A stretch of 64,000 bases of DNA from an uncultured Ilyobacter sp. (GTDB lineage: Bacteria; Fusobacteriota; Fusobacteriia; Fusobacteriales; Fusobacteriaceae), in contig NZ_OY760438.1 in NCBI RefSeq assembly GCF_963663625.1, positions 496,001 through 560,000 of the forward strand, in the 5' to 3' direction. The position numbers and the translations under genes are program-made. The notes beneath the pieces are model-generated. The model was not told the DNA's origin, made no database searches, and worked only from the letters and a program-made list of their open reading frames with translations. Each line of letters starts with the position of its first letter. Position 1 is the first letter of the stretch. Positions 8,414 through 19,100 of this stretch are shown here, piece by piece.

Positions 8414-11066
8414 TTTCCCACCTCATCCTGCATACCTGCTGATATTCACACCCATTACAGGTGCTGTGTTTTTCTGTCCTTTTGTACGATGGATGGGATA
8501 TGAATTCTCCTAGTTGCTCCTTCATGTCATCAGAAGTGAGAGGGTTTTTCCTATCACTGTAATCCTCTAGCTTTCCATCCCAAGCATTAAAGATATATTT
8601 TTTTGCCTTGTTTTCCTCTCCGTAGTATAGAATAGAGTAAAAATCAAGCTGTCTCGGATCTCCCTGGCCTGTTTTATAGTCTAGGATATAATTATCACGA
8701 TCCCCCTCTATAATTAGGTCTATCCTTCCGCTTAATACTACCTTTAGTTTTTCATCTATGAGTTTTACTTTTTTACTTTTTTCCCCTGCAAAACTCCTTA
8801 TATCCTGATCTCCTATGGTTTTTTCAATGTTTTTATAAAATCCTTTGATTCCTTGGAGAAAGACTGGAAACATGACCTCTCTGTAATAATTGTCCAGGTG
8901 AAAAGGAATCTGAAGCCTTCTTTTAGAGAGTGATTTTCTGAGTATACCCTCTATATCTAAATGTTCAAGGGAGAAATTTTTATTTTTTATTTCCTCCTTC
9001 TTCTGACTGGCAATCTCTTCCATTACCTCGTGGATTATTATTCCTATAGTTCTAGGGGAAAGCTTTGATTCTGTCTCTCTTATCTGGCGGCTCAGAGAGG
9101 CTATATTTTGTAGATAATATTTGTATGGACAAAGTGTAAGAAGTGAGTAGTCGTAGCTCCCGAGTTTTATGATTCCTTCTGAAAAATCACTGTCACACTT
9201 TGGAAGAGAATTTTCCATTGGCTTCCTATTTGCAATGGAACCGCCCTTAAAAAGGCTTCTTGCCATGGACAGTACATCTCTCTGTTCATATTTTGATTTT
9301 GTGATATTTAGTCCATAGTTTAGCATGAGTTCTTCTATGAATGGGGAGCTGTCTAGATCGTTCTCTTCGTTTTTCATGCTAAAAACCCATGCTCTTTTGC
9401 AGTTGAACAGGCTCTGGAAAAATCTGTATTTTTCCTTGAGCCTCATTTCTTCCGAGGACAGGAGCCCATTTTCTTCACGCTGGACCTCTGTGAGAAGGAA
9501 ATTTTTTGTATTTTTACCAGGAAGTGTCTTTCCAGAAACATCAATATAAACGGCTTTTTCCTTTAGAAATGAGGACTCATCTCCAGCGGATTTTATTTTT
9601 GCAGGGGTGAGGTCATTTCGAGGAGAGAGTTTCACCTCTTTGAGCTGCATATATTTAAGAAGAAGCTTATATAGGGGCTCTGCCTTGCTTTTACCGAAAT
9701 AATCTTCCCAGCAAGTGTGCATATCTAGCATCTCTAGAGACTTTACCTCAGAAAGAGATTCAAAATATTTGTTAATGGAGTCTACGTAGATATCTTCATC
9801 TAGTTCACTAAATCTAAAAAAATCCTCTTTACCCATAAGGTCTATGAGCTCTCCTGCACCTGAAACCTCACTTATCCTGCATATATCTTCGATTATTTTG
9901 GAGAGTTTCCCCAAAAATGCAAATATCTTGCTCTCCGTTTCCTCAGATGGTTTTTTTCTGTCCATAAGCACTCTAAGAAGCTCATCATCAGTGATGATTT
10001 TTTTTGTTATATACTGGTATTCATTTTCTATTATTTTAGAGAAAAAATAATTGTCTTCTTGATTAATCGTATAATAATCAGAGAAAATCCTGTTTTCCAA
10101 GGCATTAAGTATAGTCTGTGTGGAAAAATACAAAGTTTTTTCCTGATTTTTATCATAAGAATATATTTTAGTTGTTATTCCAGAAAGAATTTCATACTGA
10201 AGTTCCATAAAGCGGTAAAGGTTTGTATTTTTAAGAATATTTTTGTGCCCTGTAAATATCCTAGGTGCAAAGTTAGGGTAGATGCTATTTTCAGGACTCT
10301 GAGAAAAAAGTTCGATACTATCTTCTTTCATAATGTCAATCAGGTTGACCAACTGATGCATATCATCAGAAACTTGTATAACCTCTATATTATTTGATTT
10401 TTCAGGAAATGTAAATTTTTTAATTTTCAGTTCCTGTTCACAAAAGTCTCCTTCTGCCATCTGAAGCAGGAACTCAATTTCAAAATTATCAGAAAGTTTT
10501 TCTACGATTTTTTTTTCAAGAGGAGAAAAAAAAGGGATGTCAATAAATACAAATTTTTCGTATTTTTCAAAAAAATATGGAGAATAATTACTCAAGTCAT
10601 TTGCCCAGTCCTGTGGGATGTACTTGTATTTGTCTAAAAGCCTAATGTAGTTGCCTTTGATTGACTCTAAGTCTTCAAGATACTCGATCTGCCATTTTTG
10701 AAGGTTTTTTAGATCTTCTGTAAAATGCTCCCTAAGTTCTCCGTAGAACTTAAGAAAATTTTCCCCAAGGTCTATTATGTCGTAGTATGAGTTTATATTG
10801 TATTTCTGTTTTATATCCTCGGGAATGGCCCTGTAAAAGAGGAGCGTACGCTTTTCCTCTCTGATAACTAGACGTTTTTCAGGAAGGAGGGTCTCTTTCA
10901 TAGAACTTATGGTAGTATAGAGGCTGTTTCTTCTGAAAAAAGATTCCTCAGATCTTTCTTCTGCATTGTTTTTTAAAGAGTTATCTGAAAAAACAAAGAC
11001 TGATTTCCCGTCATTTTTTAACCCTTTTAATATATCCTTGCCGTATTCAACATAGGTGAACTTCAT
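8403..11066 (-). CDS. addB: AddB-like nuclease with Fe-S cysteines
   Basis: About 887 residues from ATG 11066. I prefer this over GTG 11078 because GAGGTGG lies 8 nt before the ATG and overlaps the GTG. The C-terminus has the RecB-type nuclease motif NYILDYKTGQGDPRQLDFYS and a cysteine set (LCPYKYYLQ, then CNGCEYQQVC) like the [4Fe-4S] ring of AddB. No Walker A motif is evident near the N-terminus, and the protein is shorter than the roughly 1150-residue Bacillus AddB, so it is a compact, divergent subunit with a presumably inactive helicase-like part. It is followed by the addA-like gene with an 11-bp overlap. Confidence 0.8.
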   Translation of the reverse strand: MKFTYVEYGKDILKGLKNDGKSVFVFSDNSLKNNAEERSEESFFRRNSLYTTISSMKETLLPEKRLVIREEKRTLLFYRAIPEDIKQKYNINSYYDIIDLGENFLKFYGELREHFTEDLKNLQKWQIEYLEDLESIKGNYIRLLDKYKYIPQDWANDLSNYSPYFFEKYEKFVFIDIPFFSPLEKKIVEKLSDNFEIEFLLQMAEGDFCEQELKIKKFTFPEKSNNIEVIQVSDDMHQLVNLIDIMKEDSIELFSQSPENSIYPNFAPRIFTGHKNILKNTNLYRFMELQYEILSGITTKIYSYDKNQEKTLYFSTQTILNALENRIFSDYYTINQEDNYFFSKIIENEYQYITKKIITDDELLRVLMDRKKPSEETESKIFAFLGKLSKIIEDICRISEVSGAGELIDLMGKEDFFRFSELDEDIYVDSINKYFESLSEVKSLEMLDMHTCWEDYFGKSKAEPLYKLLLKYMQLKEVKLSPRNDLTPAKIKSAGDESSFLKEKAVYIDVSGKTLPGKNTKNFLLTEVQREENGLLSSEEMRLKEKYRFFQSLFNCKRAWVFSMKNEENDLDSSPFIEELMLNYGLNITKSKYEQRDVLSMARSLFKGGSIANRKPMENSLPKCDSDFSEGIIKLGSYDYSLLTLCPYKYYLQNIASLSRQIRETESKLSPRTIGIIIHEVMEEIASQKKEEIKNKNFSLEHLDIEGILRKSLSKRRLQIPFHLDNYYREVMFPVFLQGIKGFYKNIEKTIGDQDIRSFAGEKSKKVKLIDEKLKVVLSGRIDLIIEGDRDNYILDYKTGQGDPRQLDFYSILYYGEENKAKKYIFNAWDGKLEDYSDRKNPLTSDDMKEQLGEFISHPSYKRTEKHSTCNGCEYQQVCRMRWENEE

Positions 11067-11144
11067 ATTTTTTACCACCTCAAAATAGAATTTTCATTAT
11101 AAATAATACCATATTCCCATCGCTTATAGAATAAGTGTGAGAAT

Positions 11145-11170
11145 AAAAAACCCCGGTGAAAGTTCCGGGG
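11145..11170 (-). terminator. Terminator of the ArsB/NhaD-type permease gene
   Basis: CCCCGG (11151-11156)/CCGGGG (11165-11170). On the minus strand the hairpin is followed by TTTTTT (plus-strand AAAAAA, 11145-11150), downstream of the permease stop. Confidence 0.85.
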
Positions 11171-11197
11171 GATCTGTTTTTATCGATTACTTTTCAA

Positions 11198-12475
11198 TTA
11201 ATACCTAATGAGTATATATATGGTACTCAGGATGGCAGATTGGAGGACTACCAGAGACCCATATTTGAAAAACTCTTTAAAGGATATGGGGTTTCCACTT
11301 TTTGAGGCTATTCCAGCCCCGACCACATTAGCTGCAGCCCCTACGATGGTCATATTTCCACCTAGGCAAGCCCCCAATGAGAGAGACCACCAAAGTACAT
11401 TAATGTCCCCTGTAAAGTTTGGAGCTATCTCTGTGATTACTTTTGCAAAGGAGATGGTATAAGGGACAGCACCCATAAATGGAGATATTATTGAGGAGAA
11501 CCATAGGGTCAACACCGCGGTAAAGTCAAGGTTTCCGTTGGTTATAATGACTACATGCTCACCTATTCTTTCAATTACACCGATATTTTCTATCCCGTCT
11601 ACAAGAACAAAAAGTGCCGAGAGAAAGAAAATGGTAGGCCACTCTATGTGGTTAAAAATATCTTCCGGACTTTTTTTTGATATTAAAATAAGCATTCCCG
11701 CCCCCATCATAGAGATAGTAGCGAGTCCGAGTCCTGTGGAAATATGAGTCAAAAATCCTGTTATAACTATTGTGAAAACAGCCATGGATTTTATTAGAAG
11801 AGCCTTATCTTTTATAACCCTTTCTGCTTCCATCTCCATTATTTTTGCTTTGGAAACTCTGGTTACTTCCATCTGATCTTTGAAAATAAAGACCATTGTA
11901 AATATCAAGACAGCAAGGTTTATTATTACTAAAGGAGCTAGATTGTATATGAAATCGTTGAATTTGAAGCCTGCCATGCTGCCTATAATAAGGTTTGGAG
12001 GGTCTCCTATAAGTGTAGCCGCGCCACCTATATTTGCAGAAAAGATTTCCACGATGAGAAAAGGCAGTGATCTTATTTTTAGCTGTTCTGCCAGTAGTAT
12101 GGAAATTGGAGCTACCAATAGCACGGTTGTTACATTGTCTAAAAATGCCGAGCAGATAGCGGTACCGATACCCAAAAAAGCCATTATTTTTACGGGATCC
12201 CCCTTTGCCTTTTGTGCCACTTTTATGGACAAATACTGAAACATCCCGGTCTCAGACATTATACTGACTATCATCATAAGCCCCATAAGAAGGAGAAGAA
12301 TCTCCAAATTTCTGCTAATTGCCAGAAGGGCCTCGTGCTCGTCTATTATTCTCAGCATGATCATAGCTCCGCCTCCGATGATAGCAGAGAGAGAGGGAGG
12401 AACTTTTTCTGATATAATCATGGCAAAAGTTAATATAAAAATTAAGATACCTGCAATAATTTTGAATGTAAGCAT
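11198..12475 (-). CDS. ArsB/NhaD-superfamily permease (anion or Na+/H+ transporter)
   Basis: 425 residues, about 11-12 transmembrane helices. The sequence FLDNVTTVLLVAPI and the motif GGAATLIGDPPNLIIG are hallmarks of the ion-transporter superfamily that includes ArsB, the P-protein and NhaD; a matching second-half helix hairpin contains GGNMTIVGAAANVVGAG. There is no arsR or arsC nearby, so an arsenite role is unsupported, and substrate cannot be read from sequence. It lies on the minus strand between the addB-like gene and a GGDEF gene and ends at a strong terminator. Confidence 0.8.
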   Translation of the reverse strand: MLTFKIIAGILIFILTFAMIISEKVPPSLSAIIGGGAMIMLRIIDEHEALLAISRNLEILLLLMGLMMIVSIMSETGMFQYLSIKVAQKAKGDPVKIMAFLGIGTAICSAFLDNVTTVLLVAPISILLAEQLKIRSLPFLIVEIFSANIGGAATLIGDPPNLIIGSMAGFKFNDFIYNLAPLVIINLAVLIFTMVFIFKDQMEVTRVSKAKIMEMEAERVIKDKALLIKSMAVFTIVITGFLTHISTGLGLATISMMGAGMLILISKKSPEDIFNHIEWPTIFFLSALFVLVDGIENIGVIERIGEHVVIITNGNLDFTAVLTLWFSSIISPFMGAVPYTISFAKVITEIAPNFTGDINVLWWSLSLGACLGGNMTIVGAAANVVGAGIASKSGNPISFKEFFKYGSLVVLQSAILSTIYILIRY

Positions 12476-12537
12476 AAAATCACCCCTGCCGATTTGTTTA
12501 AAAGATTATTTTCTCTAATTAGGACTACGAACACTAT

Positions 12538-13377
12538 TTAGATTTCCTTTAAACTTTCGGCAGTATTTAGTTCTGGACTCATACAGTTCTTTTCATAGAC
12601 TCTTCCAAGATACATGAGGTCGTCGATTGATTTTAAAATCTGACGAGCATCATAAAATGCCATATTTTTGTCATGAATGCCGAGGATGCTAGCACTAAAG
12701 CATGTAAGGAAATATTCGTTAGAAAGGGGGACGGAGTTTATTTTATTTTTTATTCTAGACAAAACTATCTCCCCTTTTTTGAGAGTGGTATTAGGAAGAA
12801 CAACTACAAATTCATCTGAATCTATTTTTCCTGTATAATCTGTTTTTCTGAGGTCGCGTATGATTACGTCTGCAAATTTATTTAACACATCATCTTCAAG
12901 GTGGTCTCCTAAGGGAATGGCAATGTCTTTAAAATTTTTAAAATCAATCATTATAACCACCAGAGGAAGCCCATCTTTTTTGGCTTTTAAAATTTCATTG
13001 TCTAATTTTTTAAGAATATTCTTTTGGTCAAATAATTTTTCATTTGGGATTCTTATGAGGCTGTTTTTAAGCTGGTTTTTGATCTCTGTCCTATTGGCAA
13101 GATCTCTTTCAAATACCTCAATTTTTGCCTCACCGTTATGATAAATATATTTTGAGTCTGTTTCACTGGGCAAAAATTTACGTTTTCTTTTTTTCTTGAG
13201 CACAGTGATATGGTTTGCGATACAAGTTCCAACTGAAACAGCTAGTATTAATATCAAAATATATGAAAAATAAAGGGTGCTGTCGAGACCCAGGTTTTCA
13301 AAAAAACTTTTCAAGTTAATATATAAAATCGGTGCTCCGATAAGGGTACTAATAATAAGGGTTTTGTTTATTTTCAT
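12538..13377 (-). CDS. Membrane GGDEF-domain protein with degenerate active site
   Basis: About 279 residues from ATG 13377, chosen because AGAGGTG sits just upstream; a longer GTG start at 13386 overlaps that site. Two N-terminal membrane helices (about residues 7-60 with a short loop) precede a GGDEF fold: MIDFKNFKDI and LGDHLEDDVLNKFADVI are the conserved helices. The signature is DSDEF (in GKIDSDEFVVVLP) rather than GGDEF, both glycines being replaced, so cyclase activity is doubtful. The product-binding I-site RKTD is kept five residues upstream, which is compatible with a c-di-GMP sensor role (inference). Confidence 0.82.
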   Translation of the reverse strand: MKINKTLIISTLIGAPILYINLKSFFENLGLDSTLYFSYILILILAVSVGTCIANHITVLKKKRKRKFLPSETDSKYIYHNGEAKIEVFERDLANRTEIKNQLKNSLIRIPNEKLFDQKNILKKLDNEILKAKKDGLPLVVIMIDFKNFKDIAIPLGDHLEDDVLNKFADVIIRDLRKTDYTGKIDSDEFVVVLPNTTLKKGEIVLSRIKNKINSVPLSNEYFLTCFSASILGIHDKNMAFYDARQILKSIDDLMYLGRVYEKNCMSPELNTAESLKEI

Positions 13378-13477
13378 AAAAAACACCTCTCAATAAAAAT
13401 AGAGAAAAAACAAACTCACTATTATGATTTACTGTCTAGAGGATAAAAACCCTTTTACTTTTAAAAGTTAATCAAGT

Positions 13478-14734
13478 TTACAATGTATCAGAATTATTAA
13501 TTCCAAGAAGACTATTTTTAAAATCGTTCCCCGATGGGTTTTGAAAGACTTTAAGATCAAACTCTGGGAGTACAGCTAGGAGGTGGTCAAATATATCAGA
13601 CTGTATCCTTTCATAATTCTGCCACACGACATCTTTTGAAAAGGCATAGATCTCTATGGGAAGTCCCTGGGGTGTGATCTCAAGTTGTCTCACAAGGAGG
13701 GTCATGTTCTGATTGATTTCAGGGTTATTTTTGAGATATGATAACACGTAATGTCTAAAGGTACCTATATTTGTTAGTCTTCTACCATTTGCAGTTTGAG
13801 AGGTATCGATATTTTTATTTTTATTGTACTCATCCACTTCCAATGTTGTTTCTTTAATGTACTCAGAGATATATGATATTTTTTTATATTTTTCAAGCAT
13901 TTCATCTGTGCATATTTTTATTGTTGTAGCATCTATGTATATAGGTCTTTTTATCCTACGTCCGCCAGACTCAGACATCCCACGCCAGTTCTTGAAAGAG
14001 TCGGAGATGAAAGCATATACCGGTATGGTGGTTATTGTCTTGTCAAAGTTACGTACTTTTACAGTGGTTAAATTGATCTCTATTACATCTCCGTCGGCGT
14101 TGTATTTTGGCATTTCTATCCAATCTCCAATTCTGATCATATTGTTGGCAGAGAGCTGAATTCCCGCTACAAAACCCAAAATAGAGTCTTTGAAAATGAG
14201 GAGAACGATGGCAGTCACAGCCCCTATACCGCTTAGTAGTTTCCAGGGAGATCTGTTCATGAGATTAGATATGATCATTATCCCACCGACTATTGTTGTC
14301 ATCATCTGAAAGACTTGTATATATCCCTTGATAGGCCTCTCCCTTGAGATGCTAAGGTCAGAATAGACCACCTCTATGGATTCCATCAGCTTAAATAATA
14401 TTATTATCGTAATTGTTATGAGATATATCAATGAGAGTTTGTGAAGCCCTGTCTCAATAAGGGGAAACATCCTAGCAGAAAGGTATATGACAATTGCCGG
14501 GGCGATCTGAGACAGATAATGGAACCCCTTTTTTTCCATAAATATATCATCAAATCTGTTTTTGGTTTTTTTCACAAGTTTTTCCACGGCTATAAGGATA
14601 ACCTTTTTAGATACCAGGTCTGCCACAACAGCAGTGATTATGACTAAGAGTATTAAAATCAGGTAGCCTATATACTGGCTCAATTGCGGGTTTACGCCCT
14701 TTGCTTTTAGCAGATCAATTATTAGTTCTTTCAT
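13478..14734 (-). CDS. ybdG: MscS-family mechanosensitive channel, YbdG type
   Basis: 418 residues. Five or so N-terminal transmembrane helices, then the MscS pore helix region LLSGIGAVTAIVLLIFKDSILGFVAGIQL and the beta domain beginning NNMIRIGDWIEMP. The segments TVKVRNFDKTITTIPVYAFISDSFKNWRGM and GGRRIKRPIYID closely follow Escherichia coli YbdG in order and length. It would act as a tension-gated channel in the inner membrane against hypo-osmotic shock. GGAGGG precedes the ATG. No partner genes. Confidence 0.9.
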   Translation of the reverse strand: MKELIIDLLKAKGVNPQLSQYIGYLILILLVIITAVVADLVSKKVILIAVEKLVKKTKNRFDDIFMEKKGFHYLSQIAPAIVIYLSARMFPLIETGLHKLSLIYLITITIIILFKLMESIEVVYSDLSISRERPIKGYIQVFQMMTTIVGGIMIISNLMNRSPWKLLSGIGAVTAIVLLIFKDSILGFVAGIQLSANNMIRIGDWIEMPKYNADGDVIEINLTTVKVRNFDKTITTIPVYAFISDSFKNWRGMSESGGRRIKRPIYIDATTIKICTDEMLEKYKKISYISEYIKETTLEVDEYNKNKNIDTSQTANGRRLTNIGTFRHYVLSYLKNNPEINQNMTLLVRQLEITPQGLPIEIYAFSKDVVWQNYERIQSDIFDHLLAVLPEFDLKVFQNPSGNDFKNSLLGINNSDTL

Positions 14735-14937
14735 ATATCCCTCCGGATTTTTAGCTTTGATTCTTTTTTAATATCTCTCATTCTACAACTCATCAGGAAA
14801 AAAATAAACCATAAATTATTAAAAAGACTTTATATGTAATTTAGTCAGGTGTATAATTAACTCAAGCTGCTACTTGAAAGAAATTGCTATAAATCACTGA
14901 ATTATCCTAAAAATAAATAGATCATAAGGAGAATAAA

Positions 14938-16125
14938 ATGAAAATTTTACATACATCAGACTGGCATCTGGGGAAAAAACTAGAAGGTTACAGTAGAATC
15001 TCGGAGCAGGAAAAATTTCTGGAGAACCTTCTGAAAATAGCAGAGGGTGAAGAGGTAGATATGGTGCTTGTAGCCGGAGATATCTACGATGTCCCAAATC
15101 CCCCAAGTGACGCAGAAAGGCTTTTTTATAGTGGGATAAAAAAATTAGCTAACGGTGGAAGAAGACCTGTTGTGATAATACCAGGCAACCACGACAGCGC
15201 AGAGAGACTCGCCGCCAGCAGCCCTTTGGCTAGGGAAATGGGCATACTTATATTTGAAAAGCCCTTTGAGAAAAAAGATACTGGCTCCTATGGAGAATAT
15301 CAGGTAGTCTCATCTGTAAAGGGGGGAGTAGAGATAGAGGTCTCGGGAAAAAGGGTGTACATCTATGCCCTGCCTTATCCGGGCGAGAAGGCCCTAGGAG
15401 AAAGATTCACCGGAACCGGTGATTCAGATGAACAGCTCAGTTACAGCAAGAGAATAGGGGAGATACTGCAAAACGGAATGGATGAAAAACCACAGGGAAT
15501 TCCTGGAATAATAATGACTCATGTATTTATGACAGGTTCATCTGGAGACGGAGATGAGAGATCTATAGAGCTAGGAGGGAGTATGGCTGTAAATCTAGGA
15601 GATCTCCCAGATGCAGACTACATAGCCCTAGGGCATATTCACAGGCCTATGTGTTTTGAAAAAAAGAGAGCTGTGTATCCGGGGTCTCCGATAGAGTACA
15701 GAGTTAGTGAAAACAGATACCCTAAAAAAGTATATACTGCGGTTTTGAACGGGGGGCTAGACACGGAGATAAAGGGTATAGAGGTTGAAAACTATAAACC
15801 TATAAAGAGATATTGTATAGAGGGAATAGAAAATGCCATTGAAAAATCCGAATTTCTAAAGGGGAAGGAGGAGTGGATCTATCTTGAAATAGATACTGAC
15901 AGACCTCTTGACAGTAATGAAGTAAGGGCGATAAAGGCCAATAAAAACGTTATAGAGATAATTCCAAAAATAAGATGGGAATCTAATGGTTCCTTTGAAA
16001 TAAATGAATACACACCTGAGAATATAACAACTGCCTTTAAGAATTTCTATAAAAAAAACAGAAACAGTGAACCTTCGAAAGAGGTCATGGACATATTTAT
16101 GAAGATCACAGGGGAGGTGGAGTAA
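14938..16125 (+). CDS. sbcD: Exonuclease subunit SbcD (Mre11-like)
   Basis: 395 residues. Metal-dependent nuclease subunit of SbcCD, which opens hairpins and trims protein-blocked DNA ends. Calcineurin-type phosphoesterase motifs are in order: D8-W-H10 (TSDWHLG), AGDIYD, GNHDS, and GHIHRP. The ATG follows AAGGAG. sbcC begins on the base after this gene's TAA, so the pair is translationally coupled. A dispersed-repeat-like sequence (CTCAAGCTGCTACTTGA) lies about 60 bp upstream. Confidence 0.95.
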   Translation: MKILHTSDWHLGKKLEGYSRISEQEKFLENLLKIAEGEEVDMVLVAGDIYDVPNPPSDAERLFYSGIKKLANGGRRPVVIIPGNHDSAERLAASSPLAREMGILIFEKPFEKKDTGSYGEYQVVSSVKGGVEIEVSGKRVYIYALPYPGEKALGERFTGTGDSDEQLSYSKRIGEILQNGMDEKPQGIPGIIMTHVFMTGSSGDGDERSIELGGSMAVNLGDLPDADYIALGHIHRPMCFEKKRAVYPGSPIEYRVSENRYPKKVYTAVLNGGLDTEIKGIEVENYKPIKRYCIEGIENAIEKSEFLKGKEEWIYLEIDTDRPLDSNEVRAIKANKNVIEIIPKIRWESNGSFEINEYTPENITTAFKNFYKKNRNSEPSKEVMDIFMKITGEVE

Positions 16126-19100
16126 TTGAGACCTATTAGGCTAGAAATTGAAGGTTTGCAGAGCTTTAGGGAAAAACAGATTATAGATTTTGAAACTCTC
16201 ACCGAACATGGGTTATTTGGTATATTCGGAGAAACTGGAAGCGGAAAATCAACTATACTAGATGCCTTGACACTGGCCCTTTACGGTAACGTTGTCAGGA
16301 TAAAGGACACCCAGGAGGACAAACTGATAGACCTTTTGAATATAGGGTCCGAAAAGATGATGGTGGTCTATGAATTTTTCATAGGAGAGGACAGATATCT
16401 TGTGGAAAGAGTCTTTCCAAAGAAAAAAAATAAAAAAGAACTGGGGCAGTCCAAGGCGAGTTTTGTGGTAAACGGTCAAATAATTGCAGACAAGGTTAAT
16501 GAGGTAAACAGCTGTATAGGGGAGATAATAGGCCTGTCTATGGATGACTTCACAAGGTCTGTGGTGCTACCCCAGGGTAAATTCAGCGAGTTTTTAAAAC
16601 TCACAGGAAAAGAAAAGAGAGATATGCTAGAAAGGGTCTTCGGCCTAGAAGAATACGGCAAGAAACTCATGAAAAAACTTTCTGAAGAGAAGGGTGAAAA
16701 AGAGAGGGAAGTAGCCGCACTAAATAATATCATCTTGGGTAAGGGAGATGTCACCCCAGAAGAACTTCAGGGAAAAAAAGAGGAGTTTAAAAAACTAAGA
16801 TCTAGAAAAGAAGCCCTCGTTGAAAAATTGGAGGTCTTCATGAAAGAATATTCCGAGAAGGAGGAGATCTATAAACTACTCACTGAGAGAGAGGATCTTT
16901 CGAAAGAAAAAACGTCCCTGCTGTCTCATAAAGAGGAGGCTGAATACAATGAGGAAAAGATAAAAAAAGGTGAAAAGTCAGCTCAGGTGAGGGATTTTTT
17001 CAGTAAGCTTTCTAAGTGTGAAGAGGATATAAAGAGATGCCAGGACAGTCTTCAAAATCTTGAAAAAGAGATTTCAGATAAAGAAAATGAGCTAAAAAAT
17101 CTCTCTGATGCCGTTACAAATCTTGAAAATACTGAAATGGATCTGATAGAAGAGGACAGGGGCATACTTTTAGATCCAGACAAGTACGAGGCTGTGAACA
17201 ATGGTGTACATAAGGGTAAGGTTTTATTAGAATTAAATAGCGAATTAGATCAGCTAACTGATAAAATATCAGGGGAAGAGAATAGACTTAAACTCCTTGA
17301 AAAAGAGGAAAAAGAAAATGAAACAAATCTAAGGAAAGTGGATGATGAGCTGGAGGCTTTAGGAAACGAAGACATTAGTCTCCTAGAGAAACTTGGTAAC
17401 CAAATAGTGGTTCTTACCGGCGAAAGAAAAGAGGTAGAACTATTAGATGGAGATTTGAAATTTTTAGAGAAAAAACTGTCAGAATCAAAGGAGAGAAAGA
17501 GTGCATTAGAGAAAGCTCTTCTATTAAAAGAGGAGGAATTAAAAAAAGCCCGTGAAGCCAAAGAGGGGCAGATGGCATGGGAGATAGCAAAAGATCTTAA
17601 AGATGGAGAACCCTGTCCGGTATGCGGTTCTAAAGATCATCCTCATGTGGCAAAGACTGCCGAAGTGTCCGCAGAAGATAAACATATAGAGGGGATAGAG
17701 GCAGAAAAAAAAGCTATCGAACAGGATTTGTACAGAATAGATTTGGCAAAAATATCGTCAGAACTTGAGGATAAAAAAAGCCAACTAAATGGAAGAAATC
17801 TATCGGATATAGATGCTGAAATTGAAAGAATGAAAAAAAAGTCTGAAGAGATAAAAATCAAAAATAGCGAGATAAAAAAACAGAAAGATGAACTGACAGA
17901 GTTAAAGAATAAATTTTCAACAGAAAAATCCCTCCTAGCTGAAAAGAATAAAAATTCCCAGAATCTCATAAAAAACCTTAAAGATTCAGATGAAGATAAG
18001 ATGAGAAAAAAGAATTTTATAAAGGCAGAGCTAGATAAAACGGTGCCGGAATATATGTCTGATGAATTTTGGATGGAAGCCCTTAATGAGTCTCTTATTG
18101 AGATGAAAGCAATGGAGAGAGATCAACTTAGGATAAAAAAAGAGCTTGCAGACCTGAGGTCTGAAATCAGCATTAAAGGAAAACTAGAAAAGAAGTTAAA
18201 AGAAGAGCTCCATGTCATAGAGAGCCGTTCATCTGGGATAAAGGGAGCTCTCAGAGAAAAAAAATCTCAGGCTGACCTCTATAGGGTGGAGTCGGAAGAA
18301 AAAATGGAAATCTTCGGGTTTGTCTCTAAAAATGAGGTTGAAGAATCTTTTCTAGAAAATAATGAGATGGAAACTCTCAAAGAATGGATAAAGGAGTATC
18401 AGGATAAATGTGAGAGAAACAGGATATCTTTAAATAACCTCGATAAAAAGATTGGTGGCAGAATCATCACAAAATCTCAATGGGAAGGTTTACAAAATGG
18501 GAAGATTGAGCTTGAAAATCAGAAAAAAGATCTAGACGGTAAAATAGTTCTTCTTGAAAAGAGTATAGGGGACATGGAAAAACTTTTGGAAGAGGTTGGA
18601 AACTTGAAAAAAGAGTTAGGCAGTAAGAAAAAGCAGTTCGATCTTTTAGAAGACCTTTCAAAACTTTTTCAGGGAAATGCCTTTGTAGAGTACCTTGCTG
18701 TGACCAGGCTGAGAAGCATAGTTGCAAATGCAGCAAGAAGGCTCACTAGGATAACAAACGGTAAATATAGCCTTGCAATAGATGAATCGGCAAATTTTCT
18801 GGTGGTTGATAACTTTAACGGTGGGGAGAGGAGGAGAAGCTCGACACTTTCAGGTGGAGAAACTTTTCTCGTATCTCTTTCACTGGCTCTGGCCCTTTCC
18901 AATCAGATACAACTCAAGGGAAGATCTCAGCTGGAATTTTTTTTTCTTGATGAAGGTTTTGGGACCCTTGATTCCTCGTTGCTTGATAGGGTGATAACGT
19001 CTCTTGAAACTCTCAAAAATCAAGAAAAACTCAAAGTTGGAATAATAACTCATGTAGAGGATATAAAGGAGCGTGTGCCAAGAAAACTTGAGGTTTATGC

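Noticed and set aside
11198..12475. Arsenite exporter ArsB
   Set aside because: Superfamily motifs are present, but no arsR, arsC or arsA lies nearby and the family contains many other substrates.
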